Assembly (NCBI RefSeq): GCF_014648255.1
Contig: NZ_BMQT01000016.1
Coordinates: forward strand, 28,780-92,779
Reading direction: 5' to 3'
Length of the DNA stretch: 64,000 nucleotides
Origin: Nocardioides albus
Lineage (GTDB): Bacteria > Actinomycetota > Actinomycetes > Propionibacteriales > Nocardioidaceae
Every line of letters starts with the position of its first letter. Within the stretch, counting starts at the first letter, position 1. Below, one piece after another: positions 32,482-46,545 of the stretch. Position numbers and translations under genes: made by a program. The notes beneath the pieces were generated by a model that was given only the letters and a program-made list of their open reading frames with translations, searched no databases and was not told the DNA's origin.

Positions 32482-33630
32482 ATGAACCGAGACATCTACG
32501 ACGAGGACCACGACGCGTTCCGCGAGACCGTACGGCAGCTGATCGACAAGGAGATCGTGCCGCATCTCCCCGTCTGGGAGGAGGCCGGCATCGTCCCTCG
32601 TGAGCTGTTCCGCAAGACGGCGGACATCGGCATCAACGGGCTCCAGATCCCCGAGCGCTTCGGCGGTGGTGGCGTGGAGAGCTTCCGCTTCAACGCGGTC
32701 GTCCTCGAGGAGAACGGCTTCGCCGCGGCGAGCCTCGGTGGGCTCCAGGTGCACCTGAGCACGGTGCTGCCCTACTTCCTCGAGCTCGCCAACGAGGAGC
32801 AGAAGGAGCGTTGGTTCCCCGGCTTCGCCGACGGCACCCTCGTCAGCTCGATCGCGATGACCGAGCCCGGCACCGGCTCCGACCTGGCCGGCGTGGCCAC
32901 GACCGCCCGGCGTGACGGCGACGAGTACGTCCTCAACGGGGCCAAGACCTTCATCACCGGCGGCATCAATGCGGACCTCATCGTGGTGGTGGCTCGCACC
33001 TCCAACGACGAGAGCAACCGGCGCAAGGGCCTGTCGCTCCTGGTCGTCGAGTCCGGCATGCCCGGCTTCACCCGTGGCCGCAACCTCGACAAGATGGGGC
33101 TCAAGGCGCAAGACACCGCCGAGCTCTCCTTCGAGGACGTCCGGGTGCCGGTCGCCAACCTCCTCGGCACCGAGGGCGAGGCGTTCGCGGCGCTCACCTC
33201 CAACCTGCCCCAGGAGCGCCTCACCATCGCGGTGACGGCCTACGCGACGGCAACCGCCGCGCTCAACCTCGCCATCGACTACGTCAAGGAGCGCAAGGCG
33301 TTCGGCCACCGCGTCGCCGACTTCCAGAACACCAAGTTCGTGCTCGCCGAATGTGCGACCGAGCTCGAGGCCGCCGAGGCCATGGTCGACCGGGCCATCA
33401 TCGCCCTCGACGCCGGCAGGCTGACCCCGGCCGATGCCGCCAAGACGAAGCTGTTCTGCACCGAGGTCCAAGCCCGGGTCATCGACAAGTGCCTCCAGCT
33501 GCACGGCGGTTACGGCTACATGCGCGAGTATCCGATCGCGCGCCTCTACACCGATGCTCGCGTCAGCCGGATCTTCGGCGGCACCAGCGAGGTCATGAAG
33601 AGCGTCGTCTCCAAGTCGCTGGGGTTGTGA
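32482..33630 (+). CDS. Acyl-CoA dehydrogenase (right arm, first)
   Basis: An acyl-CoA dehydrogenase of 382 residues, typical short/medium-chain length. SIAMTEPGTGSDLAGVATTA (~125-145) and YVLNGAKTFITGGINADLIVV hold the FAD and substrate. The Glu in LPQERLTIAVTAYATA is at the long-chain/isovaleryl-type catalytic position. KERKAFGHRVADFQNTKFVLA and YGYMREYPIARLYTDARVSRIFG complete the C-terminal domain. ATG 32482 has GGAGAG 6 nt upstream. It is the functional counterpart of the left-arm dehydrogenase, but the sequences differ in catalytic-base position, so the two probably prefer different acyl groups. Confidence 0.93.
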   Translation: MNRDIYDEDHDAFRETVRQLIDKEIVPHLPVWEEAGIVPRELFRKTADIGINGLQIPERFGGGGVESFRFNAVVLEENGFAAASLGGLQVHLSTVLPYFLELANEEQKERWFPGFADGTLVSSIAMTEPGTGSDLAGVATTARRDGDEYVLNGAKTFITGGINADLIVVVARTSNDESNRRKGLSLLVVESGMPGFTRGRNLDKMGLKAQDTAELSFEDVRVPVANLLGTEGEAFAALTSNLPQERLTIAVTAYATATAALNLAIDYVKERKAFGHRVADFQNTKFVLAECATELEAAEAMVDRAIIALDAGRLTPADAAKTKLFCTEVQARVIDKCLQLHGGYGYMREYPIARLYTDARVSRIFGGTSEVMKSVVSKSLGL

Positions 33631-33637
33631 GGCAGCC

Positions 33638-34402
33638 ATGGACATCAGCGGGATCAACACCGTCGTCACCGGCGCGGCATCGGGGCTCGGACGGGCCACC
33701 GCCGAACGGCTGATCGCCGGCGGAGCATCCGTCACCCTGGTCGATCTGCCTTCCTCGGACGGCAAGGCGGTTGCGGCCGAGCTCGGAGACAGGTCCAGGT
33801 TCGTGGCTGCGGACGTGATCGACGGCGATCAGGTCGCGGCCGCGTTCGCGACCGCCGACGAGCAGGGTCCGGTGCGCGCAGTCGTGCACTGCGCCGGCCG
33901 CGGTCGTCCGATGCGGCTGCTCGACAAGGCCGGAGAGGCCGTCGACCTGGAGCCCTTCGCGTCGGTGATCGAGCTCAACGTGGTCGGATCGTTCAACGTC
34001 CTCCGGTACGCCGCGCGGTCGCTGGCGCGCAACGAACCGCTCGACGGCGACCGTGGCGTCTGTGTCCTGACCGCATCCGTCGCGGCGTTCGAAGGACAGA
34101 TCGGCCAGATCAACTACTCGGCGGCCAAGGCCGCGGTGGTCGGGATGACCCTGCCGGCTGCGCGTGACCTGGCCGGCATCGGCGTCCGGGTGTGCACGAT
34201 CGCTCCCGGCACGTTCGACACCCCTCTGCTGGCCCGGGCCCGGGACGACGTCCGCGAGTCGCTCGCGGCGGCCGTACCGCACCCGCGTCGGCTCGGCGAC
34301 CCCACCGAGTTCGCGGCGCTCGCCGCGCACATCGTCGAGAACGGCATGCTCAACGGCGAGACGATCAGGCTCGACGGCGCGATCCGGATGGCACCCCGAT
34401 GA
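33638..34402 (+). CDS. Short-chain dehydrogenase (3-hydroxyacyl-CoA dehydrogenase type II-like)
   Basis: A 254-residue SDR. The cofactor motif is VVTGAASGLGRATAERL (~10-26), Asp for NAD+ preference is in TLVDLPSSDG, and the catalytic Tyr-Lys pair is in INYSAAKAAV with the upstream Ser in TASVAAFEGQIGQ. The IAPGTFDTPLLA loop and C-terminal RLGDPTEFAALAAHIVEN resemble HSD10/FabG-type 3-hydroxyacyl-CoA dehydrogenases. ATG 33638 follows the dehydrogenase by 7 nt, and the stop overlaps the next hydratase (ATGA). It probably oxidises the beta-hydroxyacyl-CoA in this arm, replacing the FadB-type enzyme used on the left. Confidence 0.9.
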   Translation: MDISGINTVVTGAASGLGRATAERLIAGGASVTLVDLPSSDGKAVAAELGDRSRFVAADVIDGDQVAAAFATADEQGPVRAVVHCAGRGRPMRLLDKAGEAVDLEPFASVIELNVVGSFNVLRYAARSLARNEPLDGDRGVCVLTASVAAFEGQIGQINYSAAKAAVVGMTLPAARDLAGIGVRVCTIAPGTFDTPLLARARDDVRESLAAAVPHPRRLGDPTEFAALAAHIVENGMLNGETIRLDGAIRMAPR

Positions 34403-35181
34403 CCTCGTCGGCAGGCGCCACCCCACCGGTGCTGGTCGAACGAAGGGGCGCCGTGCTCGTGATCACCCTCGATCGGCCCGAGGCTCGCAACGCCATCGAC
34501 CTGCGCACCGCGGAGGCGATCGGCGCGGCGATCGAGACCCTCGAGTCGGACCGGTCTCTCGCTGCGGGTGTGATCGCGGCTAACGGCAGCACGTTCTGCG
34601 CCGGGATGGACCTCAAGGCGCACCTGCGCGGCGAGCGACCGCGTACGGAGAAGGGTGGCTTCGCCGGGCTGGTCGAGGCACCGCCCACCAAGCCGCTGAT
34701 CGCGGCGGTCGAAGGACCGGCTCTCGGCGGCGGCTTCGAGATCGTGCTGGCCTGCGATCTCGTGATCTCCTCCGCTGCCGCCTCGTTCGGCCTGCCCGAG
34801 GTGAAACGTGGCCTGGTCGCCGCGGCCGGCGGGCTGACCCGCCTCCCGAGGTCGCTGCCGCGCGCGGTGGCCCTCGAGATGATCCTCACCGGAGACGCCG
34901 TCCCCGCCGCGGACCTGGCCAGGTTCGGGCTGGTCAACCGGGTCGTGGATCCGGGCCAGGCGCTGTCGACGGCGGTCGAGCTGGCCCTGCGTATCGCAGA
35001 GAACGGACCCCTCGCCGTCCACACCAGCAAGCGCGTCGTCATCGAGTCGTCGGACTGGCCCGCCGACCAGGAGTTCCTGCGCCTGCGCGAGGCCGCGGCC
35101 ACCGTGTTCGCCTCGGCCGACGCCCGCGAGGGCGCCCGTGCCTTCGCCGAGCGCCGCAAGCCTACCTGGTCCGGCAGCTGA
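34399..35181 (+). CDS. Enoyl-CoA hydratase (right arm, second)
   Basis: A crotonase-fold protein of 260 residues. LVITLDRPEARNAIDLRTAE and GSTFCAGMDLKAHLRGE are typical, and AVEGPALGGGFEIVLACDLV carries the Glu of the hydratase active site. PEVKRGLVAAAGGLTRLPR lacks the second Glu (Ala), as in many EchA relatives. ATG 34399 overlaps the SDR stop. Two crotonase-family proteins in one operon suggest that one hydrates and the other isomerises or cleaves. It precedes the thiolase by 40 bp, which include the AAGGACTT ribosome site. Confidence 0.9.
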   Translation: MTSSAGATPPVLVERRGAVLVITLDRPEARNAIDLRTAEAIGAAIETLESDRSLAAGVIAANGSTFCAGMDLKAHLRGERPRTEKGGFAGLVEAPPTKPLIAAVEGPALGGGFEIVLACDLVISSAAASFGLPEVKRGLVAAAGGLTRLPRSLPRAVALEMILTGDAVPAADLARFGLVNRVVDPGQALSTAVELALRIAENGPLAVHTSKRVVIESSDWPADQEFLRLREAAATVFASADAREGARAFAERRKPTWSGS

Positions 35182-35221
35182 CCCGGACCTCACCACATCC
35201 CCACCACAGAAGGACTTCCAC

Positions 35222-36385
35222 ATGCGTGACGCAGTCATCGTCGAAGCAGTTCGCACACCCATCGGTCGCCGTAAGGGCGCCCTCATCGAGACCCACCCCG
35301 TCGACCTCTCCGCAGTGGTGCTGCAGGCCCTCGCCGAGCGCTCCGGCATCGATCTCTCCCGCGTCGACGACGTCATGTGGGGCTGCGTCGGCCAGGTCGG
35401 CGAGCAGTCGGCCAACGTCGGACGCAACGCCGTGCTCGCCGCCGGCTGGCCCGAGAGCGTCCCCGGCACCACCATCGACCGTCAATGCGGCTCGAGTCAG
35501 CAGGCCCTTCACTTCGCGGCCGCGACGGTGATCTCGGGACAGGCTGACGTTGTCGTTGCCGGAGGCGTCGAGTCGATGAGCCGCGTGCCGATGGGGTCAG
35601 CCAGAAATGCAGGTCCCGGCCAGCCCTTCGGGCCCCGCATGCGGGCCCGGTACGACGACTTCGCGTTCAATCAGGGCACCGGTGCCGAGATCCTCGCACG
35701 CCGACACAACCTGAGCCGTGAGCAGCTCGATGCCTACAGCCTGGAGTCGCATCGTCGTGCAGCCCAGGCCATCGACGACGGCCGCTTCGTCAAGCAGATC
35801 GCCCCGGTCGAGCTGTCTGACGGCTCCACCCTCTCCGAGGACGAAGGGGTACGCCGCGAGTCGACGCTCGAGTCCCTGGCAGGCTTGAAGCCCGCGTTCG
35901 AGGAGGGTGGCCGGATCACCGCGGGCAACGCATCGCAGATCTCGGACGGTGCCGCTGCCCTGCTGGTCATGACGAGCGACAAGGCCCGCTCGCTCGGCCT
36001 CGACCCCATCGCCCGCGTGCACGCCGCCACCGTCGTCGGCGACGACCCGATCACCATGCTGGGCGGACCGATCCCGGCGACCGCGAAGGTGCTGAAGCTG
36101 GCCGGCCTGACGCTCCCCGACATCGGCGCGTTCGAGGTGAACGAGGCGTTCGCCAGCGTCGTCGGCGCCTGGCTCGACGCGACCGGTGCCCCTGCCGAGC
36201 TGGTCAACCCGCTCGGCGGAGCGATCGCGCTGGGCCATCCTCTCGGAGGCTCCGGAGCCCGGATCGCCACCACCCTGGTGCACCACCTACGTGATGAAGG
36301 CCTGCGCTACGGCCTGCAGACCATGTGCGAGGCAGGCGGCATGGCCAACGCGACGATCTTCGAGAACCTGGCGGTCGCGTCATGA
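35222..36385 (+). CDS. Acetyl-CoA acyltransferase (thiolase)
   Basis: A thiolase of 387 residues. The nucleophile is Cys89 in IDRQCGSSQQALHFAA. GGVESMSRVPMG, NEAFASVVGAWL, GHPLGGSGARIATTLVHHL (His) and TMCEAGGMANATIFE (second Cys) are all present, so it should be active. ATG 35222 has AAGGACTT ~6 nt upstream, and the stop overlaps the flavoprotein gene (ATGA). It cleaves a 3-ketoacyl-CoA with CoA to acetyl- or propionyl-CoA plus a shortened acyl-CoA, the last step of the operon's beta-oxidation. The degradative FadA form is favoured over biosynthetic AtoB because of context. Confidence 0.94.
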   Translation: MRDAVIVEAVRTPIGRRKGALIETHPVDLSAVVLQALAERSGIDLSRVDDVMWGCVGQVGEQSANVGRNAVLAAGWPESVPGTTIDRQCGSSQQALHFAAATVISGQADVVVAGGVESMSRVPMGSARNAGPGQPFGPRMRARYDDFAFNQGTGAEILARRHNLSREQLDAYSLESHRRAAQAIDDGRFVKQIAPVELSDGSTLSEDEGVRRESTLESLAGLKPAFEEGGRITAGNASQISDGAAALLVMTSDKARSLGLDPIARVHAATVVGDDPITMLGGPIPATAKVLKLAGLTLPDIGAFEVNEAFASVVGAWLDATGAPAELVNPLGGAIALGHPLGGSGARIATTLVHHLRDEGLRYGLQTMCEAGGMANATIFENLAVAS

Positions 36386-37341
36386 CCCTTCCCCCGATCC
36401 TGTGTGACCGGCTGCGGCTGCCGGTCGTCGCGTCACCGATGTTCACCGTCTCCGGGCCCGACCTGGTGATCGCCCAGTGCACCTCCGGCGTTGTCGGCTC
36501 GTTCCCCTCCCTCAACGCGCGACCCCAGGGACTGCTCGACGACTGGCTGAGCACCATCACCGACGCGCTGGCCAAGCACGACGCCAACCATCCCGAGGCG
36601 CCGGCAGCGCCGTACGCCGTGAACCTGATCGTGCATCGGACCAACGCCCGGCTGGAGGCCGACCTCGAGACCGTCGTCCGGCACGAGGTGCCGATCGTCA
36701 TCACGTCGCTGGGGGCTCGCGCCGAGGTCAACGACGCGGTTCACTCGTACGGCGGGATCGTGCTGCACGACGTGGTCCACGACGGGTTCGCCCGCAAGGC
36801 TGTCGAGAAGGGCGCCGACGGCCTGGTCGCGGTCGCTGCCGGAGCCGGCGGACACGGCGGCTCCCAGTCGCCGTTCGCACTGGTGCAGGAGATCCGCAGC
36901 TGGTTCGACGGGCCGCTGGTGCTCTCTGGCGCCATCGCACACGGCCGTTCGGTGCTGGCTGCGCAGGCCGCCGGCGCCGATCTCGCCTACGTCGGCTCGG
37001 CGTTCATCGCCACCGACGAGGCGCTGGCGGACGACAGCTACAAGCAGATGGTCGTGGCGTCCGCGGCTGCCGACATCGTGCACTCCGACCTGTTCACGGG
37101 AGTGCCCGGCAACTACCTGCGCGGCAGCATCGAGGCCTCGGGTCTCGACCCCGACCGGCTCGCCGAGCAGGACCGAGCCGTCATGAGCTGGGCCGACGGG
37201 ACCAGCAAGGTCAAGGCGTGGAGCCAGGTCTGGGGCTCGGGGCAGGGCATCGGCGTGGTCGATGCGGTGTGCCCGGCGGCCGACCTGGTCGACCGCCTCG
37301 CCGACGAGTACGACGACGCGCGTGCACGGCTGATCGGATGA
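36382..37341 (+). CDS. NPD-family flavoprotein (2-nitropropane dioxygenase-like)
   Basis: An FMN TIM-barrel protein of 319 residues in the nitronate monooxygenase family: LPVVASPMFTVSGPDLVIAQ, GVVGSFPSLNARP, AYAVNLIVHRTN, VAVAAGAGGHGGSQSPFALV and GADLAYVGSAFIATDEA. The AGGHGG block is the phosphate-binding site. True nitronate substrates are unlikely in this operon. NPD-fold proteins such as IpdC of the steroid C/D-ring pathway work as flavin enzymes on CoA esters, which is the better model here (inference). ATG 36382 overlaps the thiolase stop, and its own stop overlaps the next gene, so it is tightly coupled to beta-oxidation. Confidence 0.85.
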   Translation: MTLPPILCDRLRLPVVASPMFTVSGPDLVIAQCTSGVVGSFPSLNARPQGLLDDWLSTITDALAKHDANHPEAPAAPYAVNLIVHRTNARLEADLETVVRHEVPIVITSLGARAEVNDAVHSYGGIVLHDVVHDGFARKAVEKGADGLVAVAAGAGGHGGSQSPFALVQEIRSWFDGPLVLSGAIAHGRSVLAAQAAGADLAYVGSAFIATDEALADDSYKQMVVASAAADIVHSDLFTGVPGNYLRGSIEASGLDPDRLAEQDRAVMSWADGTSKVKAWSQVWGSGQGIGVVDAVCPAADLVDRLADEYDDARARLIG

Positions 37342-39023
37342 AGACGATGACGACGGACACCATTGAGGAGACCACCGTGTATCACGGCAACGAGGTGCTC
37401 AACCAGACCCCAGAACTGGTCGACTACGACGTATCCGACGACCCCGCCCTCCGCGAAGGGCTGGTCCGCGAGGGTGCCGGCTGGGCGCTCGATGATCTCA
37501 CCGAGGTCGGTCGAGCGGCGGGCAGTCGTGAGGTGCAGGAGTGGGGACGACTGGCGAACGAGCACGCGCCGGTCCTGCAGCGCTATGACGCCGTCGGCCA
37601 CCGCCGCGACGACGTGGAGTTCCACCCGGCGTACCACTCGCTGATGGCCAAGGCCTTCGAGTTCGGCCTCAACGCGGCGCCCTGGTTCGAGGACCGGCCG
37701 GGCGCCCATGCGGCCCGCACCGCGAAGGCCTTCGCCTGGGGGCAGGCCGAGTCCGGCCACATGTGCCCGATCGGCATGGCGTACGCCGCTGTGCCGACCC
37801 TGCGCCACACGCCCGAGCTGGCCGAGGCCTACGGGCGGCGTCTGGCCAGCACCGAGTACGACCCGGAGCTACGTCCCATGGACGAGAAGCCCGGGTTGGT
37901 CCTGGGAACATCGATGACAGAGCGTCAGGGCGGCTCCGACGCCCGGGCCAACATCTCCCGCGCGGTGGAGCGGCCGGACGGGACCTACGACGTCATGGGC
38001 CACAAGTGGTTCACCTCGGCGCCGATGAGCGACGGGTTCCTGACCCTCGTACAGACCGAGCCAGGACTCACCTGCCTCCTGCTGCCCCGGGTGCTGCCCG
38101 ACGGCACCCGCAACCCGATCCGCCTGGAGCGTCTCAAGGACAAGCTCGGCAACCGGTCGAACGCCTCGGCCGAGATCGAGTACCACGGTGCTACCGGGTG
38201 GCGCGTCGGCGAGGAGGGCCGGGGCGTGCGCACGATCATCGAGATGGTCAACTTCACCCGTCTCAACTGTGTGGTGCTCAGCTCGGCGTTCATGCGCAAG
38301 GGACTGGTGCGCGCCGTGCACCACGCCCAGCACCGCCGTGCCTTCGGCAACCTGCTCGTCGACCAACCTCTGATGCGCAACGTGCTGGCTGATCTGACCC
38401 TCGAGTCGGAGGCTGCCGTAGCTGCCTTGATGCGACTGGGCGGCGCGACCGATCGGGCGGGGGTCTCCGAGGCCGAGGCCGGAGTTCGCCGTCTCGGGCT
38501 GGCCGTCACCAAGTACTGGGTGTGCAAGCGCGCCCAGGCTGTTGTGGGCGAGGCGCTGGAGTGTCTGGGAGGCAACGGATACATCGAGAACTCTGGAATG
38601 CCACGGCTCTACCGCGAAGCACCGCTGCAGTCGGTCTGGGAAGGCTCCGGAAACGTAGCGGCACTCGACGTGCTTCGCGTGATCCGGCGCCAGCCCGAGA
38701 CGGTCGAGGCCTTCTTCGACGAGCTGCGCCTGGCGTCGGGTGCGGACAGGCGGTTGGACGCGGCGGTCGCGAGTCTCGAGAAAGACCTCGTCGCCGACGG
38801 GACCGACTCCGCCGAGCTGGAGTTCGGGGCGCGCGGCCTCGTCGAGCGGCTGGCCCTGGTGTTCCAGGCCAGCCTGCTCGTTCGGCACAGCTCTCAGGCA
38901 GTTGCCGACGCATTCATCGCATCCCGGTTGGGCGGGAGCTGGGGGATCGCCTTCGGCACCCTGCCCAGGGGCGTCGACGCCCTCGGGATCCTCACGAGGG
39001 TGCCGGCTGGCATGGCCGACTGA
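37338..39023 (+). CDS. Acyl-CoA dehydrogenase, AidB-like long form
   Basis: A 561-residue dehydrogenase of the AidB subfamily, longer than the usual 380-400. SGHMCPIGMAYAAVPTLR and LVLGTSMTERQGGSDARANIS (~195-215) form the FAD site. VRTIIEMVNFTRLNCVVLSS, HRRAFGNLLVDQPLMRN and ALECLGGNGYIENSGMPRLY with WEGSGNVAALDVLRVI match AidB closely. AidB itself binds DNA and is linked to alkylation stress; an adjacent thiolase and NPD flavoprotein argue for a catabolic role instead. ATG 37338 overlaps the NPD stop. It ends the right-arm operon just before the hairpin at 39067-39098. Confidence 0.9.
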   Translation: MKTMTTDTIEETTVYHGNEVLNQTPELVDYDVSDDPALREGLVREGAGWALDDLTEVGRAAGSREVQEWGRLANEHAPVLQRYDAVGHRRDDVEFHPAYHSLMAKAFEFGLNAAPWFEDRPGAHAARTAKAFAWGQAESGHMCPIGMAYAAVPTLRHTPELAEAYGRRLASTEYDPELRPMDEKPGLVLGTSMTERQGGSDARANISRAVERPDGTYDVMGHKWFTSAPMSDGFLTLVQTEPGLTCLLLPRVLPDGTRNPIRLERLKDKLGNRSNASAEIEYHGATGWRVGEEGRGVRTIIEMVNFTRLNCVVLSSAFMRKGLVRAVHHAQHRRAFGNLLVDQPLMRNVLADLTLESEAAVAALMRLGGATDRAGVSEAEAGVRRLGLAVTKYWVCKRAQAVVGEALECLGGNGYIENSGMPRLYREAPLQSVWEGSGNVAALDVLRVIRRQPETVEAFFDELRLASGADRRLDAAVASLEKDLVADGTDSAELEFGARGLVERLALVFQASLLVRHSSQAVADAFIASRLGGSWGIAFGTLPRGVDALGILTRVPAGMAD

Positions 39024-39066
39024 CGCTCCCCCCGGCTGCGCGTCCGCGAACGCGTCGAGCCCGTTA

Positions 39067-39098
39067 GGTCACCGGACGAGCCTGCCCGTCCGGTGACC
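39067..39098. terminator. Bidirectional terminator hairpin
   Basis: Perfect 12-bp arms GGTCACCGGACG (39067-39078) and CGTCCGGTGACC (39087-39098) enclose an 8-nt loop. They lie exactly between the convergent ends of the right-arm operon (stop 39023) and the carboxylase gene (stop 39108). No T-tract is present on either side, as is common for actinobacterial terminators. Confidence 0.8.
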
Positions 39099-39107
39099 AG
39101 GTCGGGT

Positions 39108-44627
<5,520 letters not shown>

Positions 44628-44779
44628 GGTGCAGACCCTTTCACCTGACGCCGCACCTGCGCGCCTGCGACTCCGACAGTCTTCTCGGGGAATCCTTGTG
44701 GACCCTTCCCAAGCATGGCGGTCCGCCACGCGGCCCGATCACCACGAGCCATGCCTCGACATGCGCGCCCGATCCGGGG

Positions 44780-45235
44780 CTACAGCGTCCGCTGGGCGCC
44801 GTTGACCTTCTGACGTAGCCAGCCGGGCACACGGTCCTCATCACGGGGATACGTCTCGAGGTCGATGGCATACAGGCCCGGGTGCGCAGGCCAGCGCCAG
44901 ACGGGTTCGTCGTCGTAGTTGAACACGACCTGGGGCGAGCTCGTCTGCTCGTCCTCGCCGCTCGCGATGGTCCATCGGGCGGAGAACCAGGCGCCCTTGC
45001 CGGGTTCGTACATCACCCGCCTGAGCTCGTCTGTCAGCGAGAGAACGCTGTCGGGCGGCCGGACGAGCGCGAAGCTGCCATCGGGTCGATGCACCTCGAT
45101 GCGTCCGGTGAAGAACATGGACAGGTTGCGGTGGTTGAAGACCAACGTGGACCAGTCGCCCTCGACCTCCTCGGCGAGGTGGTGGGCGATCTCAGCGATG
45201 AGCTGTTCATGTCTGACCACGGGGGGATCGGTCAT
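44780..45235 (-). CDS. Hypothetical protein, YezG/DUF600-like immunity fold (tentative)
   Basis: The product is ~151 residues from ATG 45235 (TDPPVVRHEQLIAEIAHHLA). It has alternating charged and aromatic segments, DWSTLVFNHRNLSMFFTGRI in the middle and VVFNYDDEPVWRWPAHPGLY with YPRDEDRVPGWLRQK at the end. The NYDDEP and YPRDxxxxPxW spacing resembles YezG-type (DUF600) immunity proteins of contact-dependent toxins. No toxin gene is adjacent; the neighbours are the giant carboxylase and an efflux pump. Orphan immunity genes are common in actinobacteria, but the assignment is by pattern only. No signal peptide or membrane segment is seen. Confidence 0.5.
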   Translation of the reverse strand: MTDPPVVRHEQLIAEIAHHLAEEVEGDWSTLVFNHRNLSMFFTGRIEVHRPDGSFALVRPPDSVLSLTDELRRVMYEPGKGAWFSARWTIASGEDEQTSSPQVVFNYDDEPVWRWPAHPGLYAIDLETYPRDEDRVPGWLRQKVNGAQRTL

Positions 45236-45345
45236 GGCGCTCACGCTACTACCGCTGTCGACCCCATTCCGGAAGCCCGGTTCGCGGATCGGCGAGACGG
45301 CGGTCATCCGATCAAGCACGGACGACGGACGATCAACCGGGAGGC

Positions 45346-46545
45346 GTGGATCGGCGCGACGATCGTCAGGTGACCACGACTTCATCAGATGTGACCCGGC
45401 CCGTCGCTCCCGACACCCCTCGAGGGCGATGGGCTCCGGTGGTGGCGCTCGCCGCCGGGATCGCGATCCTGGTCTCGAGCGAGTTCCTGCCAGCCGGCGT
45501 ACTGCCCACGATGGCGCGGGACCTCGGTATCAGCGAAGGAACAGCAGGGCTCGCGGTGGCGGCGACCGCGATCGCGGGAGCGTTGACCGCACCGACCATC
45601 GCCATGGTCCTGCCGAGGATGGACCGACGTACGTTGCTGGTCGGCCTGCTGGTCGCCGCGGCGGTCGCCAACCTGGCGGTCGCGGTGGCCCCCGGCTTCG
45701 TCGTCCTGCTCCTCGGCCGGCTGGTGCTCGGCGCGGCGATCGCCGGGTACTGGTCCTTCGCCTTCGCCGTCGGGACGTACGCCTCCCCCGGCCGCGACCA
45801 CGTGATCTCGACCTCGATCGCGCTGGGGGTCACGGTGGCCACGATCGTCGGCCTGCCGCTCGGCTCGCTGCTGGCCGACGGGCCCGGCTGGCGCTGGGGG
45901 TTCGCGGCGGCGGCGGTGCTGAGCCTGATCGGGGCGGTGGCCCTCACCCGAGCCCTGCCGCCGGTGCCCGCCCATCCCGGAGCGGGGATGTCCATGTTGC
46001 GTCAGGCACTCCGCAATCCCCGACTCGTGGCCGGCGTGGTGGTGCTCGTCGTGGCAGTGCTCGGGAACTTCCTGGCGTACCCGTTCATCCGGATCGCCAT
46101 CGACGAGACCTCCCCGGGCGCAGGCATGTGGATGCTGGTGCTGTGGGGCGTCGGCGGGCTCTTCGGCAACCTCGCTGCCGGACGCTTCTCCCACCGCCTG
46201 CGCGCGGTCGTGACCGTCGCGCCGCTTCTGCTCGCCGTCGGGCTGGTGCTGACCGTCCTCGCTGAGAGCACACCTGTGATGGCGCTGGCGATGCTCGTGT
46301 GGGGGTTCGGTTTCAACATGGTGCCGGTCGGCACGCAGCTCTGGGTCACCCGCGTCGAGCCCGAGCGCACGGAGTCGGCACTGGCGCTCCAGGTCACCGC
46401 CTTCCAGGTGGCGATCACCCTCGGGGCGGCGCTAGGAGGCGCGGTCCTCGACGAGTACGGGGTCGAGCTGGTGCTCCTCATCGGCGCGGTCGCCGCGGCC
46501 GTCGCGGCGGCGGGCTTCGGGGCGCTCCGGGTCTCGCGCGGCTGA
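45346..46545 (+). CDS. MFS efflux transporter (DHA1 family)
   Basis: A ~399-residue drug:H+ antiporter-like carrier with 12 predicted helices. TM1 has SSEFLPAGVLPTMARDLGIS, then AGLAVAATAIAGALTAPTIA and LLLGRLVLGAAIAGYWSFAF in TM4, the DHA1 pattern of PbuE/YdhP-like purine or drug pumps. The start is uncertain: GTG 45346 sits 1 nt after GGGAGG, and GTG 45370 gives a cleaner N-terminus without a ribosome site. The 3' end overlaps the convergent AraC gene by 114 nt. That regulator probably controls the pump; the substrate is unknown. Confidence 0.85.
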   Translation: MDRRDDRQVTTTSSDVTRPVAPDTPRGRWAPVVALAAGIAILVSSEFLPAGVLPTMARDLGISEGTAGLAVAATAIAGALTAPTIAMVLPRMDRRTLLVGLLVAAAVANLAVAVAPGFVVLLLGRLVLGAAIAGYWSFAFAVGTYASPGRDHVISTSIALGVTVATIVGLPLGSLLADGPGWRWGFAAAAVLSLIGAVALTRALPPVPAHPGAGMSMLRQALRNPRLVAGVVVLVVAVLGNFLAYPFIRIAIDETSPGAGMWMLVLWGVGGLFGNLAAGRFSHRLRAVVTVAPLLLAVGLVLTVLAESTPVMALAMLVWGFGFNMVPVGTQLWVTRVEPERTESALALQVTAFQVAITLGAALGGAVLDEYGVELVLLIGAVAAAVAAAGFGALRVSRG

